This document shows positions 61,216 to 64,000 of a stretch of DNA of 64,000 bases, piece after piece. Source of the DNA: Dermanyssus gallinae. Taxonomy: Eukaryota > Arthropoda > Arachnida > Mesostigmata > Dermanyssidae. Position 1 is the first letter of the stretch. Every line of letters begins with the position of its first letter. The DNA is taken from the NCBI GenBank assembly GCA_003439945.1, contig QVRM01003920.1:211501-275500 (forward strand), in the 5' to 3' direction. Position numbers and translations under genes: made by a program. The notes under the pieces are model-generated. The model made no database searches, was not told the origin of the DNA, and saw nothing but the letters and a program-made list of their open reading frames with translations.

Positions 61216-62520
61216 ATTTATATAGCCCCCTTCTGCGATTTTCATAAAAAGGTAGGGTGATTCTGTATGAACATTTCAACGGCTTCTTTCAGAATACCGT
61301 CCGTGCGTGCGTTTTGCGGTCAGATTTTCATTAAGTACATTCTCACTTCATCCGTTGTCGTTGAGGGTTTCATTCTAATTTCATCTTCTTCCACCTTATT
61401 CCTCCCACAGGGCTTGAAGATTTGAACGGTGCCTGCCGTGCCGGCGAGTACATTTGCGCCTGATTTGACTTTGCGCCTCGACTATTCCCATAATTTCATC
61501 TACTGCCACCACCTAGGTACGAAAATTTTGACAACATTTTGTGTACTACTACTAGGAGACCGATAGCAAACAAACCGCCGCCGGACGGCAGTCGATTAGG
61601 TCAAGGCCTGGTATTTTAGCTTTGGCTCTTTTGTTTCCCTCCCTTTGTATTTTTCTCACGTTGTGTGTATTTCTGTTTACGTTCTCAACTACCCGGTAAG
61701 CCTATGGAAGCAATCCAGAAACGTCTTACCTCAATTTCGTAATCTACTATGTCCTGGCTGTCCGATGAACTGGGTTAGAAAAATGCGCTTTACGCTTGGA
61801 GAACAAACACTGCTAATAAGGCCGTGACAGATATCAAGCAAATACAATATACATTCTCGCTAGACACATAGATTGATATATACTTAGCTACAATGATGAT
61901 GGTTATGATGATGATGCTGCTGCTGCTAGCAAATGCCCACCATCGATCATTCGTTTTATTAAAAGCTTCCTAGCTGAAGAGTCCTGATGTGTCAACCTTC
62001 CTAAAAAAAGGTCTTACTACATATGGCACAACTCTATGAATCTATGGTGACTGTCTTGGCTTACCCCGAAAAGTACAACGAGTAGTGTTAATTTTGCAAT
62101 AGGCTTTAATAGCAGGTTAATGAATAGCTTTTGGAATTGCGTCGCAGCCTTCTAATGACTGTGGAATCAGTCGCACACTACCAAAATGGGTGGCAATAAC
62201 ACTACAACAGTGCGATAAGCCGCAGATGCCATATATATATCTATATATATATATATATCCTGTCGTCTTGTCGACGCGTGCTGCTACATCTCACTAGACG
62301 CATTTTAGTCTTGATGCTAACGTGAAAACTTGCCAACTTGCGTTGGCACGTTTTCGTGTTGCTTTATGCTATACGAGCGTGTCGGCGTTCTTCGTCCTGA
62401 ATACGTAGTTCTGCGTCTTACTGCGTTGGCACTACCAATTTCAGCAGGCATGATAGAGGGTTTCGAAAAGGGGCTGCCAGTCACCACTGTCGTCGTTTGA
62501 TGTTACCACCTTCGCTGCTC
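61216..62520. other. no recognisable gene; (TA)n at 62231-62258
   Basis: No domain-bearing frame. A short GAT/GCT triplet run lies at 61891-61926. Confidence 0.4.
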
Positions 62521-62555
62521 GGGCCAGCCGACCCGACGTCTTAGCGGGCGTGATA

Positions 62556-62717
62556 ATGGCCTACTATTGTAGGGCAATCCTTGCGTTCATCGTCGCCGCC
62601 TGTCCACTGCGACTTCTGTTGTTCTCCTGCTTTTTCCGTCTTGCTTCTGTTTCCCGTCCGACTCTTTATTCTCCTCCTACTTCAAGGGCAAAGTGGACGC
62701 GTTCAGAACGCACGAAG
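62556..62717 (+). CDS. candidate exon with hydrophobic N-terminus and consensus splice donor
   Basis: An ATG at 62556 opens 54 codons (MAYYCRAILAFIVAACPLRL followed by LLFSCFFRLASV...) up to AAG^GTAAGC, a perfect donor with GT at 62718-62719, leaving phase 0. The hydrophobic start could be a signal peptide or anchor. The surrounding 62.5-63.2 kb is GC-rich, like a gene start. The exon could equally be 5' UTR. No family is recognised. Confidence 0.25.
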
Positions 62718-62719
62718 GT

Positions 62720-63290
62720 AAGCAGGCCGATTTCTCCTCTGACGTCGCCGGCGTCCCCACCACCACCATACTACACGGTGCCCGACCGCCGGGGGTGTGG
62801 GGTTGACGCAGGAGGCAGTAGTAGCCCATTCTGCGCCGGAAGCGGCCGGCGGGCCATGTCGCTCGCCCCCTCAACGCCGTTATGTGACATTTCGGCCTGA
62901 ATAAGCGCCGCGTTTCCGGGTGCGCCTCTCGGCACAGCTGACGACAGTGGCCAACGCGCAACAACATCAACAACAACAACAACAGCAGATGAGAGCGACT
63001 CCGGGCCAGAAAGGAACGTCTGCGTCGCGCCGTGCTGCGGGAGGAGACAGGCCAATGGAGCAGGACAAGCGGGACGCCGAAGCAGCGGGTGGCCCCCGAA
63101 ACGGGACAACGCGAGAGAGAACGAGAAATACAAACATGCTAAATCAAGAGACAGAGAGAGGGAGAGACGGGGAAAATGGGGACCTCGCAGGACACCTAGA
63201 ACCGAGAGTCGGACCATGATAACGGCAAGGCTCTGTCATTAAACGCACGACAAGGAAATACACACGACCACAAACATAGAACGGACACGC
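62720..63290. other. GC-rich block with CAA/CAG tract
   Basis: A CAA/CAG run at 62957-62988 and a purine-rich GAGA stretch (63111-63175). Low-complexity frames only. Confidence 0.5.
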
Positions 63291-64000
63291 ATATATATAT
63301 ATATATATATATTTACACGCTTGGTCATACAGAGGTAGGAATACACTGAGGCAAAAGAGTGTCATGTGTGTCCGACCTTAAGCAGCTTGACATCTGTCAG
63401 GCCGCTGTGTCGGGAACATAGAAGGACGCTATAGCTTCTTCGATAACACCGACGAGGGCACACCGGACACATTGTGGACCGCTCGGTGGCGTCGCCGGAG
63501 GCGTGGACCAAGGACGGGCAGATAGGTAACATCAAACCTGATGGAAATACACATACAACGTTCCAAACGTCTTCAACGACCATGCTAGGTAGGAGCCGTA
63601 CCGGTGTTTGTTTTTTTTTTTCGGGAAAAAAAGTGCATAAACATAAACTAAACCTCTAAAATGTTTACACAACGCACGTGATCTTGAAGAGTTCGTCGTG
63701 GCTCTTGCAATAGGCGTTTCTAGAGTCATATTGTTACAAGCCTTAATTGCGGTTCTCACTAGCGTTGAGATCAATCTTACCCGGCAGAGACCAAATAGCT
63801 GTGATTGCAACTAGCTAGCTATATCAACACTGATACACTAGCAATTATCGCAACAACGTCTGTTTTTCTAACAGAGAAGACGTAGCAAACATTGTCGATG
63901 TATGATGTTAATACAAAGCGTACGTTGAGTGTTATTCGTAGGAAAGGAGCATGATTGGGATAATGTACACATCATGTTTTGATAGATAAAATACGTATCT
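63291..64000. other. (TA)n at 63291-63312, then no recognisable gene
   Basis: Ordinary AT-rich sequence to the window end with a short T run (63609-63621). Confidence 0.4.

Overview
The window looks like intergenic or intronic DNA from an animal, most likely an arthropod. The evidence is the mix of selfish elements: irritans-type mariner transposons with TA target duplications, many R1-clade and one R2-clade non-LTR retrotransposons, and CR1/Jockey-group and nuclease-bearing LINE fragments. Very frequent (TA)n runs, CAG/CAA/GTT triplet repeats and the absence of long uninterrupted host genes also fit. A mite or other chelicerate would be compatible, but nothing here proves the order. No bacterial operon, rRNA gene, CRISPR array or viral gene is visible.

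Layout. 0-3 kb: a GC-rich edge, possibly the end of a coding exon, then unassigned DNA. 3.3-5.3 kb: a decayed Tc1/mariner-superfamily transposase, then an almost complete mariner (3969-5288). 6.9-7.6 kb: a possible first coding exon and an R1 remnant. 9.8-17.4 kb: mostly unassigned DNA with large (TA)n runs, two GC/triplet-rich blocks and a third copy-type of a LINE C-terminal domain. 18-23 kb: a CR1/Jockey-like LINE and a long R1 copy that carries an inserted tRNA-derived SINE with a 9-bp target duplication. 23-28 kb: triplet and C-rich minisatellites. 30-36 kb: a dense LINE graveyard (EN/RT mosaic, R2-clade element on the minus strand, R1 copy). 37-39 kb and 44-46 kb: a second SINE copy, LINE fragments, and two homologous zinc-knuckle/nuclease-like fragments each embedded between (ATT)n tracts. 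43.3 kb: a convincing signal-peptide exon with splice signals, the best host-gene candidate. 49-51 kb: two copies of a decayed RT fragment and a perfect 92-bp tandem duplication. 52.9-53.8 kb: a second, internally deleted mariner. 55-56 and 62.5-63.2 kb: GC-rich blocks. 58.3-61.2 kb: two adjacent R1 copies.

How it fits together. The elements parasitise the locus and each other: a SINE sits in an R1, the nuclease-type LINE fragments sit in simple repeats, and R1 and R2 remnants abut at a (TA)n run. Three R1 copies share a conserved 3' UTR, probably the signal recognised during target-primed reverse transcription. The two mariners share the same C-terminal frameshift, so both come from one defective source. 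All retroelement copies seen are broken by stops, frameshifts or truncations; no intact autonomous element is present.
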